A DNA stretch of 64,000 nucleotides, from assembly GCF_041051975.1 (NCBI RefSeq), contig NZ_CP163435.1:1736001-1800000 (forward strand). Direction: 5' to 3'. Of the stretch, positions 27,120-36,781 are shown one piece after another; the first letter of the stretch is position 1; the number at the start of each line of letters is the position of its first letter. A program made the translations under genes and the position numbers. The notes below the pieces were generated by a model that was given only the letters and a program-made list of their open reading frames with translations, was not told the DNA's origin and searched no databases. This DNA is from Streptomyces sp. R21 (GTDB lineage: Bacteria > Actinomycetota > Actinomycetes > Streptomycetales > Streptomycetaceae).

Positions 27120-28403
27120 TCAGCAGTCGGCGTCGGGCTCCCCGGCCGCGAGGTGGTACGGCGCGCGCCCGTCGAGGAGCAGCGGCACGAGGGCGCGCGA
27201 CGACTGCCTCAGTGGTACGAGGACGCCGTCGCCGTCGCGTCTCATGTGCACGCCGTGCAGGGCGAGTTCGTCGCGTACGTCCGCGTACTGGTCCGCGGTG
27301 AGCCGGTAGCCGCAGGGCGGGTCCTGGATCACCTCGGAGGGTTCGGCGGGGTCGTTGTCGGCGCCGCCGAGGTAGACCGGGCCACGGTCCCGGTAGCCCG
27401 CGAGCCGGGCCGCCGAGGTCGTCGCCGCGAGTTGCCTGCCGTGCGCCCCTGTGAAGGTGAACAGGCCGCCGAGTGCGGCGAGTTGGGAGTGGACGCGGCG
27501 CCGGTGGTTCAGTGCGGGGTCCGCCTTCTCGGCGTCCGTGAGGGCGTCGACGCGGCTCTCGATGAGCAGCCCTGCGGCGTGCTTGATGCCGGACATGTTG
27601 CGCAGGATGCGCTCCTGCCCGTCCCCGGCGGTCTGCTTGATGGGGTCGCCGGTGACGGGGTCGGTCCAGATGCCGTACGTGCCGGTCGAGTACCCGGCGT
27701 CGTGGGCGGCGGGCCGCACATAGTCCTGCGACAGGGTCTCCGCTTCGTCGTGCACGGCCTGGTCGGTGTTGAGGTTGCGGGGCCAGAGGTCGAAGAGGTC
27801 CTTGTCGTAGTACGGGGGTGTGGCGCCGTACTCGTGCAGGTCGTAGACGACGTCGGGCTTGCGGTCGCGCAGGACGGTGGCCATGGCGCGGGCCTCGGCC
27901 GTCCTCAGCGCGAGGTGGTCGCGGTTGATGTCCACGCCGTCGCTGTTCTCGCGGGTGTCGGCGGCCCGGCCGTCGGGGTTGGCGGTGGGCACGACGAGCA
28001 GAGTGGTGCCCGCGAGGAGCTTCCGGGTCCGTTCGTCCTTGCCGAAGGCCAGGTCGCGGATGGTGGTGAGGCAGGCCTCGCGGCCGGACGGCTCGTCGCC
28101 GTGCTGGCTGCACACGAGGAGCACGGTGGTCCTCGTGCGGTGGCCTGCGTTGATGCGGGCGAGTCGGAGCGGGCGGCCCTGCTCGGTGGTGCCGATGCGG
28201 GACACCGAGACCCGGTCGCTCGCCCGGTCGACGGCGGCGAGGAAGTCCTGCTCCTCGGCCTGGCTGGTCCACCGCGCGCCGTCGCTCTGCTCGAATCCGG
28301 TACGCGGCGGGGTCTGTGTCGCGTACGCGGGCGCCGTCAGCAGGGGCGCGGCCAGGGCCGTGGCGGTGACCGCCACGGCCAGGGCGCGGATGCGTCGGGG
28401 CAT
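27120..28403 (-). CDS. Secreted zinc carboxypeptidase, M14 family
   Basis: A 427-aa protein with a Sec signal peptide (RR start, hydrophobic [20 protein letters not shown], cleavage near residue 28). The peptidase M14 domain has zinc ligands HGDEPSGRE (HxxE) and the later His in VYDLHEYG, plus NPDGR and [11 protein letters not shown]. It removes C-terminal residues from extracellular peptides. Its ATG overlaps the stop of the S15 gene (TGATG), so they are co-translated. Confidence 0.92.
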   Translation of the reverse strand: MPRRIRALAVAVTATALAAPLLTAPAYATQTPPRTGFEQSDGARWTSQAEEQDFLAAVDRASDRVSVSRIGTTEQGRPLRLARINAGHRTRTTVLLVCSQHGDEPSGREACLTTIRDLAFGKDERTRKLLAGTTLLVVPTANPDGRAADTRENSDGVDINRDHLALRTAEARAMATVLRDRKPDVVYDLHEYGATPPYYDKDLFDLWPRNLNTDQAVHDEAETLSQDYVRPAAHDAGYSTGTYGIWTDPVTGDPIKQTAGDGQERILRNMSGIKHAAGLLIESRVDALTDAEKADPALNHRRRVHSQLAALGGLFTFTGAHGRQLAATTSAARLAGYRDRGPVYLGGADNDPAEPSEVIQDPPCGYRLTADQYADVRDELALHGVHMRRDGDGVLVPLRQSSRALVPLLLDGRAPYHLAAGEPDADC

Positions 28404-30364
28404 CAGAGGCGGTCCCCCGGGACGCGGTGGACGGTGCGCGGCTCGCCGACGCCGTCGAGGACGGTGGTGCTCGGCGCGGCGGTGGCCCCGTCGGTCGCCT
28501 TCTCGAAGGCCTTGCTGCCGCCTACCAGCGGGACGCGGGCCGAGGTGCGGGAGAGGTCGAGCGTGAGGGTGGGCTTGGTGGACGGCGGGTCGATGAGGTC
28601 CTTGTCGGTGCCCGCGACGATCAGTGCCAGCCGGTGGCCCTTCGGGACGACATGGTCGCTGGCGGCCAGGTCGAGCGTGATCGTGTACGGCTTGCCCGGG
28701 GTGAGCGGGACGCCCTTCCAGTCGGAGGCGTAGTTGCCGAGGTCGGCCCAGCCGCGGCTGAAGACGGTGTAGTCGACGGCGGTGGTGTTCGCCTTTGTCA
28801 CCTTGAAGCAGGAGCTGTCGCCGGTGGTGCTCGGGCCCCAGCAGGTGCGGTCGGTGAGCGTGGTGATGCCCTCGCCGGCGGCGTTGTAGTCACGGATGGT
28901 GTCGGGGCCGAGGTCGACGAGGACCGCGGAGAGGTGGGCGGTCGCGGTGGTGGGCGTCGCGGTGACGGTCACCTTGGAGGAGCCGGACAGCCGGAGGTCG
29001 TGGGCGAGCGGTCCGGTGGTGAACCCCGCCTTGTCCGGGGTGGGTTGGTCGATGTGCGCGGCCCAGTCGGTCTCGCTCAGCTGCGGATCGTCGGTGAAGG
29101 TCTCGGTTCCGGAGCCGGTGGTCAGGCCGAGGGTGCCGACGCCCGCCCGGGTGCCCTGGCCGGGGCGGAGCTTCACGGTGTCCGTGCTGCTCGGCGGCCA
29201 GACGCGGGAGGTGACCCACTGGTCGGGGTGGCGCTCGATGTCGGCCATGGGCGCTTTGTCGATGCCGTTGTCGTAGCCGAGGAGTTCGTGGTCGAACCAG
29301 CGGTGCAGGGTGTCGACCCAGGCTCCGCGGCGGTAGTCGAAGGGGTCGACGTGGCCGGTCTGGGAGAGCCAGATCTTGCGCTCGACGCCGTTCTTGGCGA
29401 GGGCGTTCCACCACTGGCCGAGGTGCTTGGTGCGGACGTTGAGGTCCTGCATGCCGTGGACCGCGAAGACGCTGGCCTTCACCTTGCCCGCGTCCTTGAC
29501 GTAGTCGCGCTCGGTCCAGAACCGTGTCCAGTCGCCGGTGCGCGGGGCCCCGTCGACGATCTTCTGCTGGACGGCGGCGCACTTGGCCTGGGCGTCCGGG
29601 CTGTCGACGTAGTTCGAGAGCCAGTCGGGGCCGGAGTCGTAGAGCGGGGCGCCCTTGGCGAAGTAGTAGTCGTACCAGGAGGAGATGCCGCTGATCGGGA
29701 CGATCGTCTTGAGGCCCTCGACGCCGGTGGCGGCCACGCCGTTGGCGATCGTGCCGTCCCAGCTCTTGCCGATCATGCCCGTCCTGCCGTTGGTCCAGCT
29801 CGCCTTGGCGGTCGCGCTGCCCGTGCGGGAGGTGTAGGCCTTGGCGCGGCCGTTCAGCCAGTCGACGACGGCCTTCGCGGACTGGATGTCGGAGCGGCCG
29901 CCGACGTCCACGCAGCCGTCGGAGCGGTTGGTGCCGGCCAGATCGACGCCGACGAAGGCGTAGCCGCGCGGCACGAAGTAGTTGTCGTAGAACAGCGGCA
30001 TCTGGACGACGTTGCCGTTCGCGTCGTACGTCTTCAGCTGGCTCTCGTTGCCGCGGCCGCAGCAGGAGTAGTAGGGGCTGGCATCCATGATCACGGGTAT
30101 CTTGCGGCCCTGCTGGGCGGGTTCGCGGGGGCGGACGATGTCGACGGCGACGCGGTCCTTCTTCCCGTCGCTGTCGCCGTCGAGTCCGGTGTCCACCCAG
30201 ACGGCCTCGCGGATGGCGTGCTCGTAGGAGTAGACCGGCGTGCTCTCCCGGGGCGCGGCGCCTGCGGCGGCCGGGGTCAGGAAGGTGGCCATCAGGGCGG
30301 CGGTGGCGGCCGTCGCGAGCGATCTCCAGGTCGTGAAGCGCATGCGGCGCGCAGGTATCGGCAT
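28403..30364 (-). CDS. Secreted Xaa-Pro dipeptidyl-peptidase, S15 family
   Basis: A 653-aa alpha/beta hydrolase with a signal peptide (twin Arg then [21 protein letters not shown]). The nucleophile elbow is [13 protein letters not shown], the catalytic His lies in [11 protein letters not shown], and the C-terminal 220 residues form the jelly-roll domain ([26 protein letters not shown]). It cleaves X-Pro dipeptides from N-termini outside the cell. A second in-frame ATG eight codons in is an alternative start. It is first in a two-gene unit with the M14 carboxypeptidase. Confidence 0.92.
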   Translation of the reverse strand: MPIPARRMRFTTWRSLATAATAALMATFLTPAAAGAAPRESTPVYSYEHAIREAVWVDTGLDGDSDGKKDRVAVDIVRPREPAQQGRKIPVIMDASPYYSCCGRGNESQLKTYDANGNVVQMPLFYDNYFVPRGYAFVGVDLAGTNRSDGCVDVGGRSDIQSAKAVVDWLNGRAKAYTSRTGSATAKASWTNGRTGMIGKSWDGTIANGVAATGVEGLKTIVPISGISSWYDYYFAKGAPLYDSGPDWLSNYVDSPDAQAKCAAVQQKIVDGAPRTGDWTRFWTERDYVKDAGKVKASVFAVHGMQDLNVRTKHLGQWWNALAKNGVERKIWLSQTGHVDPFDYRRGAWVDTLHRWFDHELLGYDNGIDKAPMADIERHPDQWVTSRVWPPSSTDTVKLRPGQGTRAGVGTLGLTTGSGTETFTDDPQLSETDWAAHIDQPTPDKAGFTTGPLAHDLRLSGSSKVTVTATPTTATAHLSAVLVDLGPDTIRDYNAAGEGITTLTDRTCWGPSTTGDSSCFKVTKANTTAVDYTVFSRGWADLGNYASDWKGVPLTPGKPYTITLDLAASDHVVPKGHRLALIVAGTDKDLIDPPSTKPTLTLDLSRTSARVPLVGGSKAFEKATDGATAAPSTTVLDGVGEPRTVHRVPGDRL

Positions 30365-30558
30365 GCGCGGACGGTACTCCGGTCAACTCCTGTGCAAAAG
30401 GGGGCACATGAAGTCCGGGCGAGAAAGATCCATGAGACGGAATCACTCATGTCGGCCGAATGGCGATCGTGTGACAGGTGCGGCCATGGACACGACCGGG
30501 GCCACAGGGACTGAATAGGCTGCGAACAGACTTCGTGCCCCAACGACTTGGAGATTCC

Positions 30559-32052
30559 GTGCACCGCAGACTCATCGCCCCGGGCGCACTCGCGGCCTCC
30601 CTGCTGCTGGCGATCCCGGCATCGGCCGCGAGTTACTCCCCCGGGGCGCCGGGCATCGGCGACCCCTACTACCCGGCCTACGGCAACGGCGGATACGACG
30701 TCTCGCACTACGACCTGCGGCTGAAGTACCAGCCGCGGACGGACGAGCTGGAGGGCACGGCCACCCTCCTGGCCACGACCACGCAGGACCTGTCCCGCTT
30801 CGATCTGGACTTCCTGCTCGATGTCAGCGAAGTGCGGGTCAACGGCGCGAAGGCGTCGTTCACGGCCTCGGGCGAGCACGAGCTGGAGATCACCCCGGCG
30901 TCGCCGCTGGCCAAGGGCACGCCGATCACGGTCGTCGTCCGCTACAGCGGGGTGCCGTCGACAAAGAGCGCGTACGGCTTCAACACCTGGCACCGCACTC
31001 CGGACGGGGCCATCGCGGCGGACGAGCCCGAGGCGGCGTGGTGGTGGTACCCGAGCAACGACCACCCCAGCGACAAGGCCACCTACGACGTCTCGATCGC
31101 CGTACCGGACGGCACCCAGGCGATCTCCAACGGCCTTCTCCAGTCGACGAGTTCGAAGCTCGGCTGGACCCGCTACAACTGGCGCTCCAACAAGCCGCAG
31201 GCCACGTATCTGACCACGCTCGCGGTCGGAAAGTTCGACATCACCACCGGGAAGTCCGACAGCGGCATCCCCGTCATCAACGCCTACAGCAAGGACCTCG
31301 GCGACAACGACGGGGCGGCGCGGGCGAGCGTCGAGCGCACCGGGGAGCTGGTCGACTGGCTGAGCGGGTACTTCGGCCCGTACCCCTTCAACTCGGTGGG
31401 CGGGTACGTCCCGAACACGACCACCGGGTACGCGCTGGAGACCCAGACCCGCGTGTACTACAGCCCGAAGCAGTTCGCGAACGGCTCCAACACCTCTGTG
31501 GTCGTGCACGAGTTGGCGCACCAGTGGTACGGCGACGACGTGTCGCTGAAGGGCTGGAAGGACATCTGGATCAACGAGGGCTTCGCGCGCTACGCCCAGT
31601 GGCTGTGGTCGGAGCACGAGGACGAGGGCACGACGCAGGAACTGGCGGACTACGTGTACGCCTCGCACCCGGCCGACGACGCGTTCTGGACGGTGAAGCC
31701 CGGCGACCCGGGGCCGGACAACCAGTTCGACATCGCCGTGTACGACCGGGGCGCGCTCGCCGTCCAGGCGCTTCGGGGCGAGGTCGGCGACGACGCGTTC
31801 TTCGCCATCCTGAAGGGGTGGCCGCAGGAGCACGCGTACGGCAACGCGTCGGTCGGCGATTTCCAGGCGTATGCCGAGAAGGTGTCCGGCAAGCCGCTCG
31901 GCGCGCTCTTCGACACCTGGCTCTTCCAGCCGTCGAAGCCGGCGGCGCCCGCGGCGCAGGGGGCGTCCATCGCGCGCACGAAGTCGGTGCCCGCGCAGCC
32001 CCGGTCGTGGAAGAAGATCGCCGCGACGAACGACGCGCACGCGGCGCGGTAG
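30559..32052 (+). CDS. Secreted M1 family aminopeptidase
   Basis: A 497-aa protein with a short signal peptide (IAPGALAASLLLAIPASAA). The gluzincin motif is H317-E-L-A-H321 with the third ligand E340 (NEGFA), 18 residues after the second His as in M1 enzymes. The aminopeptidase exopeptidase motif normally GAMEN is not obvious; the corresponding region reads GGYVPNTTTGYALETQ, so specificity may differ. GTG start 30559 with GGAGA 5 nt upstream. It is divergent from the S15/M14 pair. Confidence 0.9.
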   Translation: MHRRLIAPGALAASLLLAIPASAASYSPGAPGIGDPYYPAYGNGGYDVSHYDLRLKYQPRTDELEGTATLLATTTQDLSRFDLDFLLDVSEVRVNGAKASFTASGEHELEITPASPLAKGTPITVVVRYSGVPSTKSAYGFNTWHRTPDGAIAADEPEAAWWWYPSNDHPSDKATYDVSIAVPDGTQAISNGLLQSTSSKLGWTRYNWRSNKPQATYLTTLAVGKFDITTGKSDSGIPVINAYSKDLGDNDGAARASVERTGELVDWLSGYFGPYPFNSVGGYVPNTTTGYALETQTRVYYSPKQFANGSNTSVVVHELAHQWYGDDVSLKGWKDIWINEGFARYAQWLWSEHEDEGTTQELADYVYASHPADDAFWTVKPGDPGPDNQFDIAVYDRGALAVQALRGEVGDDAFFAILKGWPQEHAYGNASVGDFQAYAEKVSGKPLGALFDTWLFQPSKPAAPAAQGASIARTKSVPAQPRSWKKIAATNDAHAAR

Positions 32053-32073
32053 TCGGCAGCGGGTGGTGACCGG

Positions 32074-32105
32074 GTGGCCCAGGGGCGTCGCGCTCCCTGG
32101 GCCAC
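32074..32105. terminator. Hairpin between the M1 gene and the radical SAM gene
   Basis: An 11-bp perfect stem (32074-32084 with 32095-32105) with a 10-nt loop lies between convergent genes. It marks the downstream limit of the cyclitol-type cluster. Confidence 0.7.
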
Positions 32106-32117
32106 TCGGCGCATGGG

Positions 32118-34196
32118 TCAGGAGGTCGTCCTCCTGTTGTCGTGGCGGAGCCGGAGTTCCGCGCCGCGTCGACGGACGAGGTGCGGGGTGGCGAGTTCGT
32201 GGGCGATCAGCCGGGCGGCGAGTTCGCCGCCGTCGCGGTCGCCCCCGGCGACGAGGGCGCGCATCGAGTCGACGAGCTTTTCGGCGGTCGGCTGGTCCAA
32301 CGCGTCCTCGTGCTGCAGGAGTTGGGCCACCTCCGGGTCGAGCGGTCGATGCTCCGCCGGCTCGTGGGCCTCGGGGTCCTCAAGGACTCGGCGCAGCGGC
32401 TCGGCGGCCTCGTCCGGGAGCAGCTCGGCGTAGGCGGACAGGTCGGCGTCGGCGGCCGTCAGCAGCAGGTGCTTGGCGATCAACGCGGCTTCCGGGAACG
32501 GGGTACGGACGGCCAGCGGTGCGAGCAGCCGTGGCGGCAGGCCGAACACGCACCCGGCGTGCAGCAGCACCTGGCGGACGCGCTCGGTGTGCGGGGAGTC
32601 GGGCAGTACGGCGGCGGTCCGCTCCAGGAATCGGGTGAGGACTGCGTCGGGACCGGCCGTGCCGAGCGCCTCACCCCGGCGGAAGTACCGCGCCATGTAC
32701 CCCTTCCACCAGGCGAGTTGCACCTCGTACAGGCTGGCCACGGCCTCTTCGTACGCCCGCTCGGCGAGCAGCCCCTCCTCGGTGAGAGCGCGCAGCGCGG
32801 GCACCAGGTCGCGGTAGATGAGCCGCATCCAGGTGTGCGGGGAGCGCTGGATGCCCCAGCAGTCCTCGTTCGCGTGGTCGCCGAGGAGTTCGGCGAGGCC
32901 GAGTTCACCGGCGACGAACTCGGAGCGGATGCCCGAGGCGCCGGCCTCGAAGCGGTAGAGGTGCTCGGAGGACAACGGTGGCAGCGGGACGGGGAGTTCG
33001 TGGTCGAGGAATCGTTCCAGCTCTGCGTAGCTGCGGTCCAGTCCCTCGTGGTCGAGGGTGAGCCGGGGGTGGAGGGGGTTGGCGAAGCGGGTCTTGATCT
33101 TGGCGATCTCCTCCGACAGGGCCTGGTAGAGGAAGATCTTGTCGAAGCGGTAGCTGAATGACAGGCCGATGTAGGGGAAGACCGTGCAGCTGCGGCACTC
33201 CGATCGGTGCCCGACCTCCTCGTCGCGGACCCGGACGAACTCCTCGTCCTGGACCAGCTCGGTGAGACTGCGGTCCCATTCCAGCGAGTTGTCGAAAGCG
33301 TGGTAGCAGGGCAGCACCAGGCGCCCGTCCGGGCCGATCGTGAGGATCCGCTTGTTCGCGAAGCAGTCGGTCGGGGCGGTGGGGTCGATGCCCTCCATGT
33401 ACTTGCGGAAGTGCAGGTTGATCAGCGCGAACGGCTGGTAGACGAGAGCGCGCAGCTCGGCCGCCACGGCGCCGCCGGTCGCATCCGACTCGTCCAGCCG
33501 GTGGGCGCGTTCGGCCCCACCGCCGGTGACCGGTGTGCCGTTGTGCTCGATCAGCTTGAGTTTGCGGGCCGTCCGGTTGACGTCCCGGACGGTGTCCTGC
33601 TCGTCGAAGTACTCGAACATGCCGGAGAAGTAGATGGTGATCCGGTTCTCGTGCGCGAAGCGCAGCAGATCCGGCACCTCGTCCACGTTCTCCCGGGTGA
33701 CCACGCAGATGAGCTTGAGGTTGCCGGATCCGGTAGCGGCGATACGGCGGATGACGTCCAGGGCCCGGTCCAGCGTGGGGACTCCGCGGATCTCCCGGTA
33801 GCGGTCGGGCCTGAGGGTGTCCAGGGACACGTTCATGGTGTCGACGTACGGCACGATCGCGTCGATGTGCTTGGCGAACCGGATGCCGTTGCTGGTGATC
33901 TCCACGGCCATGCCGAGGGACTTGGCGTACTGGACTATCCCGTCGATGTGCGGGTGCAGGACCGGTTCGCCGCCGGTGAAGTCCACGTAGCGCACACCGA
34001 GGGTGTACATCTCGTCCAGGATCTGGCGGGCCCGCTCCAGGGTGAGTTCCTCGTAGCCCTTGAACTTGTCGTCCTGCCAGACGTTGCAGTAGCCGCAGAG
34101 CGAATTGCAGCGGAAGGTGATGTAGAACCGGGCCGACCGCAGGAGGCCCTGTGCGGTCGCCGTCGTGCTGGTGGTGAGTGTGGTGCTCGCTGTCAC
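32118..34196 (-). CDS. Radical SAM protein with SPASM/twitch-like cysteines and a long C-terminal domain
   Basis: About 692 aa. The [4Fe-4S]-SAM site is C30-x3-C34-x2-C37, followed by FTGGEP at 73-78. A second cysteine set (C278, C297, C334, C337) lies where SPASM/twitch auxiliary clusters are found. Residues 360-692 are a helical domain I do not recognise. GTG 34196 is preferred (GGAGAGGGA 4 nt upstream); ATG 34211 is five codons earlier. It is last in the cyclitol-type operon. Twitch/SPASM radical SAM enzymes act on aminocyclitols (BtrN dehydrogenase, NeoN epimerase), so a redox or epimerase step on a cyclitol or sugar is plausible but unproven. Confidence 0.85.
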   Translation of the reverse strand: MTASTTLTTSTTATAQGLLRSARFYITFRCNSLCGYCNVWQDDKFKGYEELTLERARQILDEMYTLGVRYVDFTGGEPVLHPHIDGIVQYAKSLGMAVEITSNGIRFAKHIDAIVPYVDTMNVSLDTLRPDRYREIRGVPTLDRALDVIRRIAATGSGNLKLICVVTRENVDEVPDLLRFAHENRITIYFSGMFEYFDEQDTVRDVNRTARKLKLIEHNGTPVTGGGAERAHRLDESDATGGAVAAELRALVYQPFALINLHFRKYMEGIDPTAPTDCFANKRILTIGPDGRLVLPCYHAFDNSLEWDRSLTELVQDEEFVRVRDEEVGHRSECRSCTVFPYIGLSFSYRFDKIFLYQALSEEIAKIKTRFANPLHPRLTLDHEGLDRSYAELERFLDHELPVPLPPLSSEHLYRFEAGASGIRSEFVAGELGLAELLGDHANEDCWGIQRSPHTWMRLIYRDLVPALRALTEEGLLAERAYEEAVASLYEVQLAWWKGYMARYFRRGEALGTAGPDAVLTRFLERTAAVLPDSPHTERVRQVLLHAGCVFGLPPRLLAPLAVRTPFPEAALIAKHLLLTAADADLSAYAELLPDEAAEPLRRVLEDPEAHEPAEHRPLDPEVAQLLQHEDALDQPTAEKLVDSMRALVAGGDRDGGELAARLIAHELATPHLVRRRGAELRLRHDNRRTTS

Positions 34197-34228
34197 TCTG
34201 TCCCTCTCCATCCGGATGGCATGGTGGA

Positions 34229-34235
34229 CTGCAAG
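34229..34235. promoter_or_regulatory. Single CTTGCAG half-site upstream of the radical SAM gene
   Basis: CTGCAAG (CTTGCAG on the minus strand) lies in the 93-nt gap between the aldo/keto reductase and radical SAM genes, the same heptamer as in the two larger palindromes of this cluster. A single 7-mer is weak evidence, since several are expected by chance in 64 kb. Confidence 0.25.
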
Positions 34236-34289
34236 TTCTCTGATTTCAGGTTTTCTTGATGAATCGTCAGGAGACGTGGGGGTGAGGGA

Positions 34290-35234
34290 TCAGGGCAGCG
34301 GGGTGCCACGTGCGGTGATCCACAGCTCGTACCACTCCTCGTGGGAGAGGCCGACGTCGCGCGCCACGGCGTCGCGGCAGGCACGGATCCGCTCGGGACG
34401 GCCGGTGCCGATGACGGGGACGATGCCGGCGGGGTGCCGCTGGAGCCACCACAGCAGGATCGTCTCCGGCGTCGTCCCCTTGCGCTCCGCGAGATCCTTG
34501 ACCAGTTGCCCGGTCGGGGACGGTTCGGCCCCGGTGTAGCGGCCGCGGGCCAGCGGCCCCCACGCCTGCAGTTCGATGCCGTTCGTCGTGCAGTACTCGA
34601 GCGTCCCGTGCGGGAAGCCATGGGCAGCCGCGGCCGGGGTGTTGACCACGACAGCGGACTCGACCCAGTCGCGTGAACCCAGGCTCATCTCCAGCTGGTT
34701 GGCGACCAGCGGGAAATCCAGACCGTCTTGCAGGTGGGCGATCTGCGCCGCGCTCATGTTGGACACCCCGAACCGTCGCACCAGCCCCTGGCCGTGCAAC
34801 GAGGTGAGGGCTTTGGCGATCTCCTCCGGGGCGGCCAGCGGGTCCGGACGGTGCAGCAGCAGCACGTCGATGACGTCCGTGCGCAGTCGGGTCAGGCTCT
34901 CCTCGACGCGCCGGGTGACGGTCGACGCCCGCAGGTCGTACAGGCCGATCCGGTCGCCGTCCGGGAGCCGGATGCCGCACTTGGTCTGCAGGACGATCCG
35001 CTCCCGCAGCTCCGGTGCCCTGGCCAGCACCTCGCCGAAGACCGCCTCGGACTTGCCGTGCCGGTAGATGTCGCCGTGGTCGAAGGCCGTGATGCCGACG
35101 GCCAGCACGGCGTCGATCGCGGCCTCGGCGTGGTCGATGTCCGCGGCTGTGTACGGTGTGCGGTCCCAGTTTCCGCCGAGTGCCATGCAGCCGTACATCA
35201 CGCGACCGCTGCCGGTGGCGAGATCTCGCCCCAT
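34290..35234 (-). CDS. Aldo/keto reductase
   Basis: A 314-aa (beta/alpha)8 NADPH-dependent reductase. The catalytic tetrad region has FDHGDIYRHGKSE (Asp/Tyr), LQTKCGI (Lys) and LLLHRPDPL (His), and NQLEMSLGSRD matches the nicotinamide-stacking region. Its nearest look is the YdhF subgroup. Start ATG 35234 with GGAGG upstream. It lies between the GMC oxidoreductase and radical SAM genes and probably reduces a keto intermediate of the same pathway. Confidence 0.9.
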   Translation of the reverse strand: MGRDLATGSGRVMYGCMALGGNWDRTPYTAADIDHAEAAIDAVLAVGITAFDHGDIYRHGKSEAVFGEVLARAPELRERIVLQTKCGIRLPDGDRIGLYDLRASTVTRRVEESLTRLRTDVIDVLLLHRPDPLAAPEEIAKALTSLHGQGLVRRFGVSNMSAAQIAHLQDGLDFPLVANQLEMSLGSRDWVESAVVVNTPAAAAHGFPHGTLEYCTTNGIELQAWGPLARGRYTGAEPSPTGQLVKDLAERKGTTPETILLWWLQRHPAGIVPVIGTGRPERIRACRDAVARDVGLSHEEWYELWITARGTPLP

Positions 35235-35287
35235 GCCGCTCCCCCTCCTTCGGTTCTTCTGGATGCTCACTGCTTCTGGATGGCCGA

Positions 35288-36781
35288 TCAGTCCCGCAAC
35301 GCCTCCGCAAGGAGTTCGGCGGCGGCGAGGACCGGCAGCTGGGTGTTCGCCGCCGGAACGGTGGGCAGCACGGAGGCGTCGACGACCCGCAGGTTCGCCA
35401 CCCCCCGTACCCGGGCCTCCCCGTCGACGACGGCGAGGGGGTCGTCGTCCGGCCCCATGGCGCAGGTGCCCACGGGATGCCAGTACGTGCCCAGGCGGGA
35501 GCGGAGTTCCTCGTCCGACAGCTCGTGCGCGGCACGCCCCGGCCCATGAGCGGCCAGCGACTTCAGCGCGGCCGACGAAGCGAGCCGTTCGACGATCTCC
35601 AGACCTGACCGCAGTACGGCGATGTCGCGGCCGCCCGGGTCGGACAGGAACCCGGGGTCGATCTCCGGCGCCTCGGCGGGGTCGGCGGAACGCAGCCGGA
35701 CCCGGCCGCGCGAGGCGGGTTTCATGAGGAAGGCGGAGATGCCCGCCTCGTACTCCCCCGGCGGCAGCGAGCCGAACAGCGGATCTCCCGCCGAGGGCAG
35801 GATGTGCAGGTCCCAGGAGCCTTCGGGGCACAGCTCGCTGGCGGCCCTGATCAGCATCCGGCTGACGTAGAGCTCGCCCGACGCCTCCTGGGCGGCCAGC
35901 GCCGCGTTCAGTTCCGCCGTCGGCGCGAGGGGGACGAAGACGCCCGGCTGGTCGGTGAGGTTCGCGCCGACGCCGGGCAGGTCGACCTCGGGCCGGATGC
36001 CGGTCTTCTGGAGCTGGTCCGCCGGTCCGATGCCGCTGCGCAGGAGCAGGGCGGGTGAGCCGAAGGCGCCGCAGGCCACCAGGTAGGTGTCGGCGGTGAG
36101 AACCTCGCGCCGTGCGTCGACCTGGACGTCGACGCTCTGGACACGCCCGGCACGGACCGTCAGCCGGTCGACCGAAGTACCGCTGAGAATCGTCAGGTTG
36201 GGGCGCGAACGCGCTGCGTCGAGGTAGGCGAAGGCGGCGTTCCAGCGGACGCCGTCGAGGGCGTTGATCAGCGGGGTGCCGTATCCGGGTGCGCCCGGGG
36301 CGGCCATGTCCGCTTCCTCGTAACCGAGTTCCCGTGCCGCTGTCAGGGCAGCTCGGCTCCAGGGCGAGAACTCGCGCTCCGGCACCGTGCGCAGCCGCAT
36401 CTGTTCGACCGCCCTCAGCCGGTGGCGCTCCATGGCCGCGGCCGACCAGCGCGGCCCGCCCGCGCGCACCCATTCCTCGTGGTCGGCCTCCGAACCCCAG
36501 GTGTTCCAGCAGCCGTTGATACAGGAGGAACCGCCGAGGACGCGGGCGCGGATGCGGTGCATGGGGGCGTGACGCTCCCACACGTCGTCGCGCGGCAGGG
36601 CATGGGCGTCGCGCACCTTCGCGGGCCACTCCTGCCACCGCGCCCCGTAGTCGGGCCCGGCCTCCACCAGGCACACGGACCGTCCGGGGTCCTCGCTCAG
36701 GCGGGCGGCCAGTACACAGCCGGCCACGCCGCCGCCGAGGACGACGACGTCGTAACCGGCCGCTTGGGCGGGGGACTTCAC
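35288..36781 (-). CDS. GMC family FAD oxidoreductase (choline dehydrogenase-like)
   Basis: A 497-aa flavoenzyme with the dinucleotide motif VVVLGGGVAG at about 11-20. GMC signatures are RVLGGSSCINGCWNTWGS and GAFGSPALLLRSGIGP. The active-site His lies in YWHPVGTCAMG and the second in ANTQLPVLAAAE, where the usual His/Asn is replaced by Gln/Leu context. The GTG start overlaps the PfkB stop (GTGA). It oxidises an alcohol to aldehyde or ketone. It may make the keto group that the class III aminotransferase or aldo/keto reductase then acts on (inference). Confidence 0.9.
   Translation of the reverse strand: MKSPAQAAGYDVVVLGGGVAGCVLAARLSEDPGRSVCLVEAGPDYGARWQEWPAKVRDAHALPRDDVWERHAPMHRIRARVLGGSSCINGCWNTWGSEADHEEWVRAGGPRWSAAAMERHRLRAVEQMRLRTVPEREFSPWSRAALTAARELGYEEADMAAPGAPGYGTPLINALDGVRWNAAFAYLDAARSRPNLTILSGTSVDRLTVRAGRVQSVDVQVDARREVLTADTYLVACGAFGSPALLLRSGIGPADQLQKTGIRPEVDLPGVGANLTDQPGVFVPLAPTAELNAALAAQEASGELYVSRMLIRAASELCPEGSWDLHILPSAGDPLFGSLPPGEYEAGISAFLMKPASRGRVRLRSADPAEAPEIDPGFLSDPGGRDIAVLRSGLEIVERLASSAALKSLAAHGPGRAAHELSDEELRSRLGTYWHPVGTCAMGPDDDPLAVVDGEARVRGVANLRVVDASVLPTVPAANTQLPVLAAAELLAEALRD

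Noticed and set aside
25063..28272. A very long minus-strand open frame continuing upstream of the 25063 gene across the oxidase and carboxypeptidase
   Set aside because: Past 26082 it is antisense to a clear D-amino-acid oxidase and out of frame with the carboxypeptidase; Pro/Arg/His-rich composition is typical of GC-bias open frames.
28427..30514. A 695-codon plus-strand open frame opposite the S15 peptidase
   Set aside because: It is the mirror of a protein with intact signal peptide and catalytic motifs; its Val/Gly/Ala/Asp-rich content shows no domain.
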